Assembly (NCBI GenBank): GCA_022606425.2
Contig: JAHDVF020001018.1
Span: forward strand, 992,001 to 1,056,000
DNA from: Lepidostoma basale
Lineage: Eukaryota > Arthropoda > Insecta > Trichoptera > Lepidostomatidae
Direction: 5' to 3'
Length of the DNA stretch: 64,000 nt
Both the position numbers and the translations under genes were made by a program. Below the pieces are notes generated by a model. That model saw only the letters and a program-made list of their open reading frames with translations. It ran no database searches and was not told where the DNA came from. Numbering within the stretch: the stretch's first letter is position 1; every line of letters starts with the position of its first letter. This document shows, one piece after another, positions 20,101-28,811 of this stretch.

Positions 20101-23100
20101 ACTTGAAACCTACTAGAATTGGGAGTGTTGTCGAAGGGGTAACTGGCCACCAGAGCACCGCCGTGGAGAGATCCCGACAGGACAAACTGGATCTTGCTGA
20201 CCCACTCCTTCACGGCTTCCGTTTCTGGCTGCGCTCGCTTGTTGTTCTGCTTGAAGTAGTCGGGGAAGTTGCGATTTAAGTCAAAGCCCTTGGCGTTGTA
20301 CCTGGAACAATTTCATGACAACTTATTGAGCCAGAATGAACATCATTTATATACAGGCATGCGCATTATGTGCATTTCGAATTACTCTTGGAGAGAATTG
20401 AAGTATTCCTCTCTCAATCTATTGTATTCAAAATTGTATTCTTGATGACATCTGGGTTTTTGCCTATTTACATTACGATACTTGCTGCCATCAAACAATT
20501 GGGGGAAAAAATTACCCTAAATTTAAACAAATTTATAGATATATTGTAGATTCAAGTATTAAACATAGATGGTACATCTGAACGATGTTACCATTATAAA
20601 AATAATTGTTAACATTTTTTTTAAACGTTAAGAATTAATTGTATCTCAATAGAGACGAAGATGTAAATTATTTGGAAACAGAATATGGTGGACGAGGCGA
20701 TTACAGGAGTTATGACCTGTCATTGGTTGGGTTGAGCGATCGCTTTATGTAATACAACATTCCCCATTCTGCCCTTCTACGAACACCACGTCTGACAATT
20801 ATTTGAAAGTTGTATCCATGTTGAGAAACATTTCACATATTTTAGTTCAATCTACACTAGTGCCATCTATTGAGACTAGAGGTAAAGATTCAGTAGAAAA
20901 TCTTTACTAATGTAATGTGAAAGGCTATCAACACAATTATCAAATATTACTAGATAACGCCTGGAGAAAACTCTCCAATGTTTATATGCTTTTTAATTTT
21001 GACCAGTTTTTATACAACATTTTGTTTTTTGAATGTAATTTTTTTTTAAACATAATCAAATATAGAATAATTATATTACCTCCCTAGTCCACCGTCGCAC
21101 TGGCCTTCTTTACTGACAGCGTATCCATCAGGATTTAAAGATGGCAAGATATGAATACGGGTATTGTCCAAGAGCCACTTGATATAACTGTCTGTCTCGT
21201 ATGATGTCACCAAATACTAGAATAAAAATTGTATTAATTAGTAATTAAAGGTAATTTAAACAATCTATATATATGCATTTGAAATTAATGTATCTTTTCA
21301 ATAAGCAATGACTTTCTGGTCTCACAAATAACTTTACTTTAATTTACAGTTGTGGCAGAAGGTATTAGGCTTTTGCTAATAAGCAAATGGTACTGTTAAT
21401 ATACCTGTATCATATGAAGCAACAATTCTTTTCCAACGGCCTCATTCCCATGTATATTCCCGACATACTTGACATCAGGTTTTCCAATCATATGCTCGTA
21501 GGGAGATGCAGACACAACCATAACCCACAGCTCACGACCTGTTTGATAACATATTCCATTTGATAAGTTTTAAATTATACACTCAATATATTCTTAAAAT
21601 ATTTTACACAAGTTTAATTATATAAAAAACAAATGAATGATAAGGTACAAATTAATTATTTTTTGTTCCTCACATCATATCAGAACAATCACATTTTATT
21701 ATTCCATATTATGGATGTATTTAAATCATTCTTTTTACTTTGTAATTCATTATAATACTCGTATAAAATCGAATTCCCGCCACTAAGCAATTGAACTGTC
21801 AAAGTTGTTCAATCAATTTTAAAAAATTTAAATTAAGAAGTTTATTACACTTTCAATAATAATTAATCGGGTAGGTTCCTTTCCTAGAATAATTTTATAT
21901 TCAAATAGACCCATCATGATCTTTGGAAATTTGATAGGTGTTAAGTGTTTGTATACATGCACAAATATTTAATATTTTTGTTATGCAAATATACGCATGT
22001 TCTCTTATTTTGAAAGCTTATTGCAAATTTTATATATAATCACTCAAATGTAAAAGCTGTGTCTTAATATACCTTGCACAGATTTTCCAATGGAGTACAG
22101 AGCAGTAAGGCTGGGATATCTGGCACTGGTTGCTCGCAGGAATCTAGTCATCTCTTCGTGGTCATGATATGTGAAGTCCAAACTGGGACTCTGGTCTTTG
22201 AAGTCTCCATTGAAAGGCACAACCGGACCTAAAACAGAAAAATAAATTTATTTAAGGATTTAAATTAGTATTAATATTAAATTAATAGTTTTCAATAAAC
22301 ACTGGGGTATTCTATTACTCAGATTTTTTATTCATAAAAAACACTGTTTTATACATACATACAGATTTTACTTATTGTTCTGTATGTTTACATTAAAGAT
22401 TGAATTGATTATCACATCTTTATTAATTACCACAAATTCCTTGATCATTTACACAAAGTGATAAGAGCTCATGATAAGTGTGATGGCATGCAGACAGTTA
22501 CAGAAGGTTAATGATATGTTTATGACTATTGTTCTACGATAAAAATTTAATTAGCAAGTAACAATGTATCATTATATACAGTAACCATGACAGCAGAAAC
22601 AATATTATGGATTAAATATGATTTAACATTGCATAGCTATTAAGATAATATTAATATTTATTGTGTTTAAGATCAATTAGTGTTACCCTGTTTTCTTGGA
22701 TAATAGGAAAAAATATTTTCCATATTCTTCCAAATAAAGATAATTTATTTTAAAACTCACTAATCATAACGCTGTCTCCCCGAAGGGGAAGGGAGAAAGA
22801 ATGGACCACCAGACTGTTTTATCCCGACATACTTCTGTCGCATCCTCAACATTCAAGTATCGTGTCATGCTCGCATGTCAATTTCTCCGACTCCTCACGT
22901 GGCGGACATTCAATTTTTGATTTATTCAATCATCCTACGTTTACCTCGGTCTTTCTCTATTTCTAGTTCCATTTACATCTTTAACATATACTTTTTTACC
23001 ATTATTTCTTCGTTCATTCTTTCCATGTGGCCAAACCATCTTAATGATCCTTACATTATTTTGTTCATAACACTTTAATTCGCACCGCATTCACTTCTTA

Positions 23101-26100
23101 TATGTTCATTCGACATTATCATGCACAGATTTTCTATACATTTGTCTAAGAGATCTCATTTCTACTGCATTTGTTCTACTTTCATCCTTGACAAATGCAT
23201 TAGATTTGATATCTTGACAAATATATTATTAAATGTTTGTCACTTGACGAGTAGGAGAAATCGACATCCGTGCATGACACGATGTATGAATGAAGAGGGT
23301 TCGAGAGAAGTATGTCAGAACAACAGTGGCGGTCCATTATTTCTGCTTACCCCTCCGGTGAGACGGCGTGATGGTTAGTTAGATAAATTATTAATTGCTG
23401 TTTTAAACCGTAATTACATCACTCATATACATACTATGTTCTAGAAAGCAGACGTTTTCATTTGTATTATTTATTTAAAATTATTATATTGTAAGCCTGG
23501 ATGCCGAGAAGTGCCGAGAAACTACGAGTGACCCAAAGAGCCATGGAAAGAGCCTTGTTAGGAATAAGCCTAAGAGACAGAGTCAGAAACAATACGGTGA
23601 GAGAAAAAACAAAGGTCATTTACATCATCCACCGGGTGGCGACTCTAAAATGGCAATGAGCAGGTCATGTAGCCAGAAGCTCAGACGAAAAATGGACAAG
23701 AAGACTGCTGACTTGGAGACCGTGGATGGCAAAAAGAGGTGTAGGGCGACCGCAACTACGGTGGAAGGATGATCTGAACAGACATGTCGGAATAAACTGG
23801 ATGCAGTCTGCACAAGACAGAGTGATATGGAAGCGAATGGAGGAGTCCTTCGTCCAGGAGTGGACGGGAATAGGCTGAGGAGGAAGAATAAACTTTGATA
23901 TCTCATGCAATGCCCAATCTGTGTTTTAGCAAAATCTTTTCAAAATATTAGAAATTACATATTATAGGAATTTATAATCATTAAACAAATTTTATTTTTA
24001 AATATTGTAAATTTTAGACTAGTATCAAGTATAAACACCATTGATTCAAGTATTTTTCTAATTATGATTAGTCATAACAAACACTTAGTAATTCATACTT
24101 GTTTGTCATTATTCATTTACCAGAGATAAATGAGTCTTAAATACTTACCTCATGACTATTAGAACACATCATGCTCATTGGATGACAAAAGTTTGTCACT
24201 TTGTAAACAAAAATCATTTTTCTTGTTAGCATTTCCAACGTAATAAAACTGTATTTGTTGAATAATTATCCGTCAACTAATCTATCTTTCTTATTACTGA
24301 AATGATTTTAACAAAATATATGTGACATCATATTTATTTTCTGAATATAACAAAGCTTTCTTTAAAAATATTGTAGAGTTTCGAACAATCAATATTAATT
24401 TGTTTTATTAGAATTTAACAAACAATGCAGCAGAATCCCACGATTCAGATGTTTTGTTTTGAATATCAAAACGCTTTTCCCCGTTATAATTTTGGTATCT
24501 CAATGTGGTAACTTATGCATGTCTCCATCAGTGAGAGATATATTTTTATTTATTCTACATTTGCCTTCACTTTGAGTTGTAAATTCATATTTTTTCAAAT
24601 TCGTCGTACTTATAAAACATACAGTGAGAAAGTACTCTTTCCAATGTTGTTTTGCATCATATTATATTATTCTTTACACCTTTTTATAAAAGCATTTGTT
24701 TCATATATTTATATAAATAATTGGTCGTGTTCAAAATCTTAAATCTCCGAAAGTTATTTCCGATTGCTTTGAAATTTTGACATAACTTTGCATTTGTGCA
24801 TGTTTTTTTATCTATCTTTATAAATAAAATGCAAATGTTTGTTTGTTCCTAATCTAAAATCTCCGAAAGTTATGCATCAATTACTTTGATATTTTACACA
24901 ACGTTGCATTCGAATACGTGCGTGTTTTTACTTTTGATATTGTCTTCTTGGGAGTTCCAGCCCGAAAGCTATTCTTCCCCTACATATTAGAAATTACTTT
25001 CTTGGATGTTAAGGTTGGGGATATTGTTGGATGGTGATGGAGGGGTTCTTGGAGGATGTGGTGGGTTCGGTCCGACATTCTGACCTGACTACCCGAGTAG
25101 GGAGGAGTGTGGAGGGGTCAGGAGTGGCCTTGAACAAGGATCGAGGTCTTGGGTGGAGGCTTTGGGTGGGGGCCGTTTGGACCTGGGTACAGAACCGAGT
25201 GGGACGAGAGTGACCTTGGGTGTGGACCGGTGGTCTCGGGTGGGGAACATTGAACCACCATTTGAGACCATTTTCCATTTAACCAGACTTAGCCACAGCG
25301 ACGCATGGCTGGGTATAGCTACTAAACAAAACAAAAAAACGAACGACGTAAAATACTGTATTAAATCATGTGTCATGCGTTTGAAAATGGAATTGTTGAT
25401 TTAAAATATTTTCGAATTCATAAGGCGCAATTGAAACATTATATGAACATTTTGCGCGCGATATGAAAACTTATGAAATCGGTAGTATTATTTTTTTAGA
25501 ATGATTGTTTTGTTAAAACAATAGTAACATGAAAGTGTGTAATGACGAAATGTCTACACTCTACACAGTGCGTGGATAATATTAAATATTCTGTATTGCA
25601 AAACATCGAGAGATCTTAGCAGAAGCACCATTGTAACAGTAAGTAAACACTATACTATGCTATAAGTAGGAAAATCGTGTTAAGGAATGTGTAAAAGTTC
25701 TTAATAAGTATAATTTAACAATTAAGTATTATATAATCCTTTGTTTCAGCGGAGACAGAGTGTGATACTTCGACCATATCAACTATTTATTTTGAAACAC
25801 TATTATTATATGGTATTACTATTTATTAATTATTTTTTTAGATTGAAATTGTCGCGACAGCTGTTTCGCCAACGGTTTGATCCCAACATCAAATACTCTT
25901 AAATTAATGAAATTTAATTGTATCTCAATAGAGACGAAGATGCAAACTGGAAACTGAATATGGTTGGTCAAGGTGTTTACAGGACTTATGACCTGTCATT
26001 GGTTGGGTTAAGCGCACGCTTTATGTAATTACAATACTCCCCATTCCACCTATTTCTTTATGACCATGTAAGACAATTTTTTGGAGGTTGTATATATGTT

Positions 26101-26688
26101 ACAAATCTATGCTTATCTTCACATGTCAGTTTCAATACGCCATCTATGTAGATTTGATTACATATGTTAATCTTTTTAAGATTAATCTATATAATCCACA
26201 TCCTAACGCCATCTATGGAGATTAATTGGATTAGATTGGAGATTTCATGAATTAATCACCCACCATGGGTGAAATCCAGTATTCGTATACAAGTATAAGT
26301 ATACATTCACAAAAAATACTCTTAAATTAAAATGAAAAATGTATTTTAAACATTCCCTTTTAAGGAATAGCCTACTCAAGTAGCCAAAGAGACGCATTTG
26401 GCTCGCAAGGCGCAGTTTGGCGACCGCTGGTTTAGGCGACGGAGTAGGTACATGGTTTCCGAGGACGTGGGTTCAATCTATTGCAAGTTCCGGGTCCATC
26501 TCCATATGATAAGCAATTAGTTTGGAAACTAAATGTGTATCAAAATCTTTGAACTTACCAGAGCCGATTTTGGGGGAAAGCTGATCCCTTCTGGAAGAGA
26601 CGGGATAGTCCTGGGCAGAAGAAGTGTTTAATACTATCCAGCTGATGAGTATTAAACTGAGCAATGATATCCACTTGGATTCTCCCAT
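11022..26688 (-). CDS. svr: Secreted metallocarboxypeptidase, carboxypeptidase D / silver-like
   Basis: Predicted M14B zinc carboxypeptidase removing C-terminal residues (family preference Arg/Lys) in the secretory pathway. Ten coding exons join in phase: 26559-26688, 22073-22228, 21405-21538, 21080-21216, 20114-20301, 18378-18554, 17722-17840, 16401-16577, 15226-15318, then terminal exon B 11022-11165, giving 484 residues. Alternative terminal exon A (13940-14047) gives 472. Order: signal peptide (1 to about 25), catalytic domain (about 50-360), transthyretin-like domain (about 365-437), variable tail. Zinc ligands are in HGNE and SLHGG; substrate Arg in FDLNRNFPD; Tyr in QDYNYVW; catalytic Glu in TLELSCC. 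All expected residues are present. Only one CP domain is visible, versus three in long carboxypeptidase D. No transmembrane segment is seen in either tail. The silver name rests on overall similarity; a CPE/CPM-type relative is the alternative. Confidence 0.88.
11329..11919. mobile_element. hAT-type element with nested insertion, in intron
   Basis: The perfect 8-bp target duplication TTCTATAC stands at 11321-11328 and 11920-11927. The ends read CAGTGCTCCCCAACC and, inverted, CAGTGGTCCTGAACC, followed by the GCAGACCGGTC / GGTCCGTGG type of hAT subterminal sequence. About 307 bp of its own sequence surrounds the nested element 11529-11812. No transposase. Confidence 0.85.
11529..11812. mobile_element. 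Long-palindrome element with paired hammerhead-like motifs
   Basis: Inserted into the hAT element with GTGATTTA duplicated at 11521-11528 and 11813-11820. After a unique left end (AATAGTCCATTGTTTTGGCC), about 11570-11640 is an inverted copy of about 11740-11808. Facing motifs near the centre read, on their own strands, CTGATGATGCCAAC or CTGATGATACCAAC, a stem-loop, GGCGAAACAGCTGTCGCGAC. No ORF. A sister copy is at 29853-30066. Confidence 0.75.
11930..13939. other. Intron between terminal exons A and B, no feature seen
   Basis: About 2 kb of AT-rich sequence with many short A/T runs. I see no exon, SINE, LINE or TIR element here. The short open stretches are interrupted and lack coding character. 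Confidence 0.5.
13940..14047 (-). CDS. Carboxypeptidase alternative terminal exon A (candidate)
   Basis: On the minus strand after GGCCCGCAG, 35 codons read [20 protein letters not shown] then [19 protein letters not shown] (TAA at 13940-13942). The phase fits exon 15226-15318 directly. GC content is far above the flanks, as for the other exons. The acceptor has a weak pyrimidine tract, so the exact 5' edge may lie slightly upstream (frame open to about 14075). The tail is basic and has no recognised domain. Confidence 0.55.
   Translation of the reverse strand, partial: GYLVKHNSRTRKPYQPSRKAAYSAAGSGEIIFPSN
14100..14551. other. Intron, no recognised feature
   Basis: AT-rich carboxypeptidase intron between exon A and the X/Y repeat. 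No signal recognised. Confidence 0.45.
14552..14795 (-). repeat. X/Y repeat, X module reversed
   Basis: The X module is read on the minus strand: it starts AATTGTATCTCAATAGAGAC at about 14711 and runs down to CATGTCTGACAAATTTTTGG at 14552. The Y module follows in plus orientation (ACAATGGGTGAAATCCAG ... GTATACATTC). See 25912-26312 for the opposite relative orientation. Confidence 0.65.
14800..15225. other. Intron, no recognised feature
   Basis: AT-rich intron with no recognisable element. Confidence 0.45.
15226..15318 (-). CDS. Carboxypeptidase exon 9: end of transthyretin-like domain
   Basis: 31 codons, [20 protein letters not shown] then [11 protein letters not shown], in phase 0 at both ends (acceptor ATTTTAG, donor GTAGGA). 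This forms the last strands of the C-terminal beta-sandwich. Both terminal exons A and B can follow it. Confidence 0.88.
15355..15480 (-). repeat. Structured repeat, 'ACATGT' hammerhead-like family
   Basis: On the minus strand it reads CTAATGATGA, a stem, AAAACATGTTGAGAAAAATA, then AAACAGTG and a TTCCACAGTGTTAACGCC end. The same layout occurs at 33150-33345, 39395-39540 and 41160-41275. Confidence 0.5.
15830..16215 (+). repeat. Structured repeat split by a hAT MITE
   Basis: GTTCTCCCAGTGAT at 15842 and CCTTCGAAACATGCCGAGAA at about 16144 are the two halves of the 33240-33300 motif. They are separated by the MITE 15879-16128 with an ACTATACT duplication. The tail CAGTGTTTAAATTCATTAAA follows. 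Confidence 0.55.
15879..16128. mobile_element. hAT-type MITE, perfect 8-bp target duplication
   Basis: ACTATACT stands at 15871-15878 and 16129-16136. The ends are CAGGGCGGTACTCC and, inverted, CAGTGGCGGTACTCCC. It is 250 bp and shares its interior with 8417-8665, showing a dispersed family. Confidence 0.88.
16401..16577 (-). CDS. Carboxypeptidase exon 8: transthyretin-like domain start
   Basis: 59 codons, [20 protein letters not shown] then [20 protein letters not shown] and [19 protein letters not shown]. The GVxGxVxDxNGNPI start and TxxxGEFWRxLLPGxY strand are hallmarks of the regulatory domain that follows N/E-type carboxypeptidases. Acceptor TTTTCCAG, donor GTAGGA, phase 0 both sides. 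Confidence 0.93.
16605..17390. repeat. Higher-order minisatellite, 120-bp unit (70+50)
   Basis: Tandem array in the intron between exons 7 and 8. The basic unit is 50 bp (TTATTGATATCTTGGTA...ATTAATCAG); alternate units carry an extra 20-bp block (AGGCAACGCTGCTAAAACAG). The central 120-bp blocks beginning near 16801, 16921 and 17041 are virtually identical. Outer copies diverge and lack the 50-bp half-unit, a pattern of unequal exchange spreading from the centre. Confidence 0.92.
17722..17840 (-). CDS. Carboxypeptidase exon 7: catalytic Tyr and Glu
   Basis: The first codon (Gly) is split; then [44 protein letters not shown] carries the substrate-closing Tyr (carboxypeptidase A Tyr248 equivalent) and TLELSCC the catalytic Glu (Glu270 equivalent). 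Acceptor ATTTTAG, donor GTAAGT. Confidence 0.95.
17843..18377. other. Intron, no recognised feature
   Basis: AT-rich intron between exons 7 and 6 with no recognisable element. Confidence 0.45.
18378..18554 (-). CDS. Carboxypeptidase exon 6
   Basis: [40 protein letters not shown] and [18 protein letters not shown]. [11 protein letters not shown] and [11 protein letters not shown] are typical of the silver/CPD first domain (family [19 protein letters not shown]). Acceptor GGTGCAG, donor GTAAAT. Confidence 0.93.
18843..18958 (+). repeat. SINE-A copy (tRNA-derived)
   Basis: ACCGGGTGGTGGTTCAGAGG, then GGCTCCTAATTTAGGGGAC, then box B GGGTTCAAGCCTG, then the ATAATAATGAACTATTTTCT body. Followed at once by an X/Y repeat. 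Confidence 0.65.
18958..19175 (+). repeat. X/Y repeat with inverted X ends
   Basis: AATTGTATCTCAATAGAGAC opens at about 18960. After a shortened X module the same 25 bases recur inverted at about 19083-19107. The Y module (CAATGGGTGAAATCCAG ... GTATACATTC) follows. Confidence 0.65.
19480..19690. repeat. TTCTAGAA palindromic repeat, both arms
   Basis: Left arm TTATATTTTATATGAATGAC then ATGTTTGGCCTTGCTAAG. Right arm CCTTAGCAAGGCGAAAAATT then TATTCTAGAAAATAG. Same family as 45640-45890, with degraded GAAAC. Confidence 0.55.
19688..19862 (-). repeat. SINE-B copy with tRNA-like head
   Basis: On the minus strand, TGGCAGAGTAACAAGAGC (box-A-like) and GGTCCCGGGTTCGATTCCC (box B) are followed by the GATTCTCACACTGTCATTG body. 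The acceptor-stem pairing of a real tRNA is absent, so this is a SINE rather than a tRNA gene. Confidence 0.7.
20114..20301 (-). CDS. Carboxypeptidase exon 5: substrate Arg and third zinc ligand
   Basis: [20 protein letters not shown] onward; the second Arg-containing motif DLNRNFPD holds the substrate-carboxylate Arg (Arg145 equivalent). [19 protein letters not shown] holds the His zinc ligand (His196 equivalent). Donor GTAGGT, acceptor GTTCCAG. Confidence 0.95.
20633..20900 (+). repeat. X/Y repeat, X module only
   Basis: AATTGTATCTCAATAGAGAC start, GACCTGTCATTGGTTGGGTT middle, CGTCTGACAATTATTTG, and a TGCCATCTATTGAGACTAGA end. The Y module is missing. Confidence 0.6.
21080..21216 (-). CDS. 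Carboxypeptidase exon 4
   Basis: [40 protein letters not shown] then DGGLG plus two bases. [10 protein letters not shown] is an M14B signature. Acceptor TTCTAG, donor GTAATA. Confidence 0.95.
21405..21538 (-). CDS. Carboxypeptidase exon 3: HGNE zinc site
   Basis: [44 protein letters not shown]. The HxxE pair of the first two zinc ligands is intact (His and Glu of HGNE). Acceptor AAACAG, donor GTATAT. Confidence 0.95.
22073..22228 (-). CDS. Carboxypeptidase exon 2: start of catalytic domain
   Basis: [52 protein letters not shown]. FxYHxxEEMTxFL...[14 protein letters not shown] is the N-terminal signature of the domain. Acceptor TTTTAG, donor GTATAT. Confidence 0.93.
22230..22750. other. Intron 1 (part), no recognised feature
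   Basis: AT-rich start of the 4.3-kb first coding intron of the carboxypeptidase; nothing recognised before the LINE fragments. Confidence 0.45.
22757..23382. mobile_element. Two LINE-A 3' fragments in opposite orientation
   Basis: 22757-23200 is antisense (TAATCATAACGCTGTCTCCC start, down to the complement of the VEMRSL region). 23225-23382 is sense (GACGAGTAGGAGAAATCGAC to GACGGCGTGATGGTTAGTTAG). The two 5'-truncated copies face away, tails outward. Both frames are broken. Confidence 0.7.
23478..23890 (+). mobile_element. LINE-D RT C-terminal fragment
   Basis: The plus strand reads [30 protein letters not shown], a stop, then [53 protein letters not shown] and EWTG. A non-LTR RT post-domain, distinct from LINE-A, with at least one stop. 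Confidence 0.7.
23900..24735. other. Intron 1 (part), no recognised feature
   Basis: AT-rich sequence, no supported feature. Confidence 0.4.
24740..25330. repeat. Dispersed repeat R, possibly Helitron-like
   Basis: Two CTCCGAAAGTTAT-type repeats at 24743-24860 lead into a G-rich block (24990-25260) whose complement recurs at 37195-37445 (TCCGACATT, AGTAGGGAGGA, GAGGTCTTGG). It ends with a GCCACAGCGACGCATGGC hairpin then AGCTACT near 25322. A 3' hairpin before a CTRR-like end suggests a Helitron, but the end is mutated and no helicase is seen. Confidence 0.4.
25848..25905 (-). repeat. Hammerhead-like motif fragment
   Basis: The minus strand reads ...CGTTGGCGAAACAGCTGTCG then CGACAAT, the downstream half of the 11620-11755 motif. 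The CTGATGA half is rearranged. Confidence 0.5.
25912..26312 (+). repeat. X/Y repeat, longest copy
   Basis: X module forward (AATTGTATCTCAATAGAGAC ... GACCTGTCATTGGTTGGGTT ... TTGGAGGTTGTATATATGTT), a middle with AACGCCATCTATGGAGATT, then Y (CACCATGGGTGAAATCCAG ... AAGTATACATTC). About 400 bp; no ORF, no tRNA head, no clear terminal repeats. Confidence 0.65.
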
Positions 26689-26695
26689 GATGGAC
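26559..26695 (-). CDS. Carboxypeptidase exon 1: signal peptide
   Basis: The ATG at 26688 follows a real acceptor (TTTGTCTTCAG, ending at 26696), so a 5' untranslated exon lies upstream. [20 protein letters not shown] then NTSSAQDY is a classic signal peptide: short polar start, about 15 hydrophobic residues, small residues before the cut near SSA-QD. Donor GTAAGT at 26558. The coding part is 130 bases, ending one base into a Gly codon. Confidence 0.9.
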
Positions 26696-26779
26696 CTGAA
26701 GACAAATAAAGAAGTTTGTTACATTTTTGTTATAAATAAAAATCATATAATGAAAGATTAAATATTGCCGAATGAGCTA

Positions 26780-26992
26780 AAACGTTTCGACCGGCAGATT
26801 TTTCCAAATGAGCTTAAAAAAAGGGCGCCAAACGTTTCGACCGGCAGATTTTCCCCAATAAGCTACATGAGATCCACTATCGTGGACCCCCATTTTTATT
26901 TCATAGACCCCCAATTTTTTTTTCGCTGACATGTTGTCGTAGACCCCTGGAGGTCTATATATAGACCACTTTGAGAATCACTGATCTAAACC
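26780..26992. mobile_element. hAT-type MITE, truncated copy of the 34736 family
   Basis: Contains AACGTTTCGACCGGCAGATT, GTGGACCCCCATTTTTATTT, GTCGTAGACCCCTGGAGGTC and the right end CACTTTGAGAATCACTG. The left end is lost and part is duplicated. Confidence 0.6.
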
Positions 26993-27214
26993 ATACAGGG
27001 GCCCACTCATATATACACATAAAAAATCCTCAAAATCGGTCCAGTTCAACTACATACGCCCGTACAGAAGAATTAGATTCGAAAGTTTTATAGCCAGGAT
27101 TTTCTTCTCTTCCCGACACTTCGTTTTCAATTCATTTCACCTTGAATAATCAGTTGCAGCACTTTGTATTTATCGTTTATATATACATAATAGTATTTTA
27201 TTATCCATATTAAG

Positions 27215-27300
27215 TCTTATTCCAGTTTCGACAGGTTTCGGTAGCAAGCTGCCATCTTCAGGTGATTACCGAAATCGATCGGAACTGAAGAACAAATGAA
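27215..27300 (-). repeat. Hammerhead-like motif, ACCTGT type
   Basis: The minus strand reads CACCTGAAGATGGCAGC, TT, GCTACCGAAACCTGTCG. One stem mismatch (GGCAGC/GCTACC). Next to it, 27263-27290 carries an overlapping ACCGAAATCGATCGG element. Confidence 0.5.
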
Positions 27301-27599
27301 ATAAAACCTAATACTTGTACTCATATTGTGTGGCCACAAAGTTAATGTAAATAAAATTAAAATCTTCTACATGTTTAAAAAATATTAAATATACCACTAA
27401 GATTAGGAGGTGAGTATAAAATAATAAAAATTACTAATCGTCTTTTTCATCAAGTTTTAAAACTAACATTGGAATGTTATTTATTCTCGTATTATATTTT
27501 GCATATTGGACTAGTATTTCTAAAGTGACAGAAGTCACTATTTTACTTTCGAAATACTAATATAATATAATTTTGAAATTGAAAATAACTTTGTTTAAT

Positions 27600-27665
27600 C
27601 CACAAAATATAAAAAAAAAACACAACATGTTTCGGAGGATACCTCCATCTTCAGGTGTAAAAATA
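27600..27665 (-). repeat. Hammerhead-like motif, ACATGT type
   Basis: The minus strand reads CACCTGAAGATGGAGG, TAT, CCTCCGAAACATGTTG. The stem GGAGG/CCTCC is perfect. It shares no other sequence with the 27215 copy. Confidence 0.55.
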
Positions 27666-27669
27666 TAAT

Positions 27670-28077
27670 AATAATAAAAAAAAACTAAACAAAGAAAGAC
27701 TAATATAAAAACGTTTTTAAAATTCGATACAATAATTCAAATTTAAAAATTAACCTGGGCTATTTGTTATAAGTACTAATATTTTTTTTATCAGTAAGAA
27801 CTAATAAATAATATTACATAATAATAATTAATAAATGATTAATTTGCATTTGATTGGGAAAGGGAGCTTGGGAGATTAAATGTTGACAAAGTATTTAAGG
27901 AGAAAGGAGTGAAAGGAGGAATCTGATTATTAATTATGTTTTCACCCAATTTCACCAACTTGAGGATTTCTAAATTTTCAAGTTTGTTTAATTTATTGCT
28001 ATTGTTAACTGTGCGAAGATAATAAATAAGATAGACGTGTAGATATATTTTATACATCAATATTTGAGATGTAAAAT
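27670..28077. other. No recognised feature
   Basis: AT-rich; no supported gene or repeat. Confidence 0.4.
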
Positions 28078-28430
28078 AACTAACTAACTAACTAACCATC
28101 ACGCCGTCTCCCCGAAGGGGTAGGCAGAAAGAATGGACTGCCACACTTTTCTTTCTTGACATATTTCTCTCGATTCCTCAACATTCATACATCGTGTCAC
28201 GCACGCGCGTCGGTTTCTCTGACTCCTCACATGGCCGACATTCAATATTTGATTTATTTTATCGTGCCACGTTTTCCTCGGTCTTCCTCTATTTCTGGTT
28301 CCATTAACATCATTAAAATATACTTTTTTTACCATTCTTTCTTCATTCATTCTTTCCATATGTCCAAATCATCTTAAAGATCCTTTCATTATTTTGTTCA
28401 TGACACCATCATTCGCACCATTATTGACGT
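28078..28430 (-). mobile_element. LINE-A 3' fragment (antisense)
   Basis: (TAAC)n then GGTTAGT-tail complement. The minus-strand frame is open: [40 protein letters not shown], ending LSAYPFGETA. Little decay, so fairly young. Confidence 0.8.
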
Positions 28431-28811
28431 AAAATACGTAATCTAAATAGTAAATTACATATCATATTAGTATGTATTATTAAAGTGACTAGTTGAAAAC
28501 GTTAACTTTAGAAATACTAGTGTGATATACTGTATAACATCCGAAGACATCGTTTGATAGATCTTTTACTCGTTTTGGAACAAAATAACTCATATTTGTT
28601 CCAATTGAAAACACCGATGTGAAGAAAATGTGATTTTGATTGCCGAATCTCAAAGTTATCGGCGAATCGATCTGTTTTCGATAGGGATTGCATATAGCAA
28701 AATACGCCGAGTCGTCTTTGAATAAGAGATATCATCTCGCCTGGCCGTAAACCTTCGGGAAAATTCTTTAGAAAGATAACAAAGCGGCAGATGAAAGCGC
28801 CGCGTTGGGAG

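Noticed and set aside
25009..25404. Overlapping open frames on both strands of the G-rich block
   Set aside because: The block is dispersed repeat R (second copy at 37195); open frames result from the G/C-rich composition.
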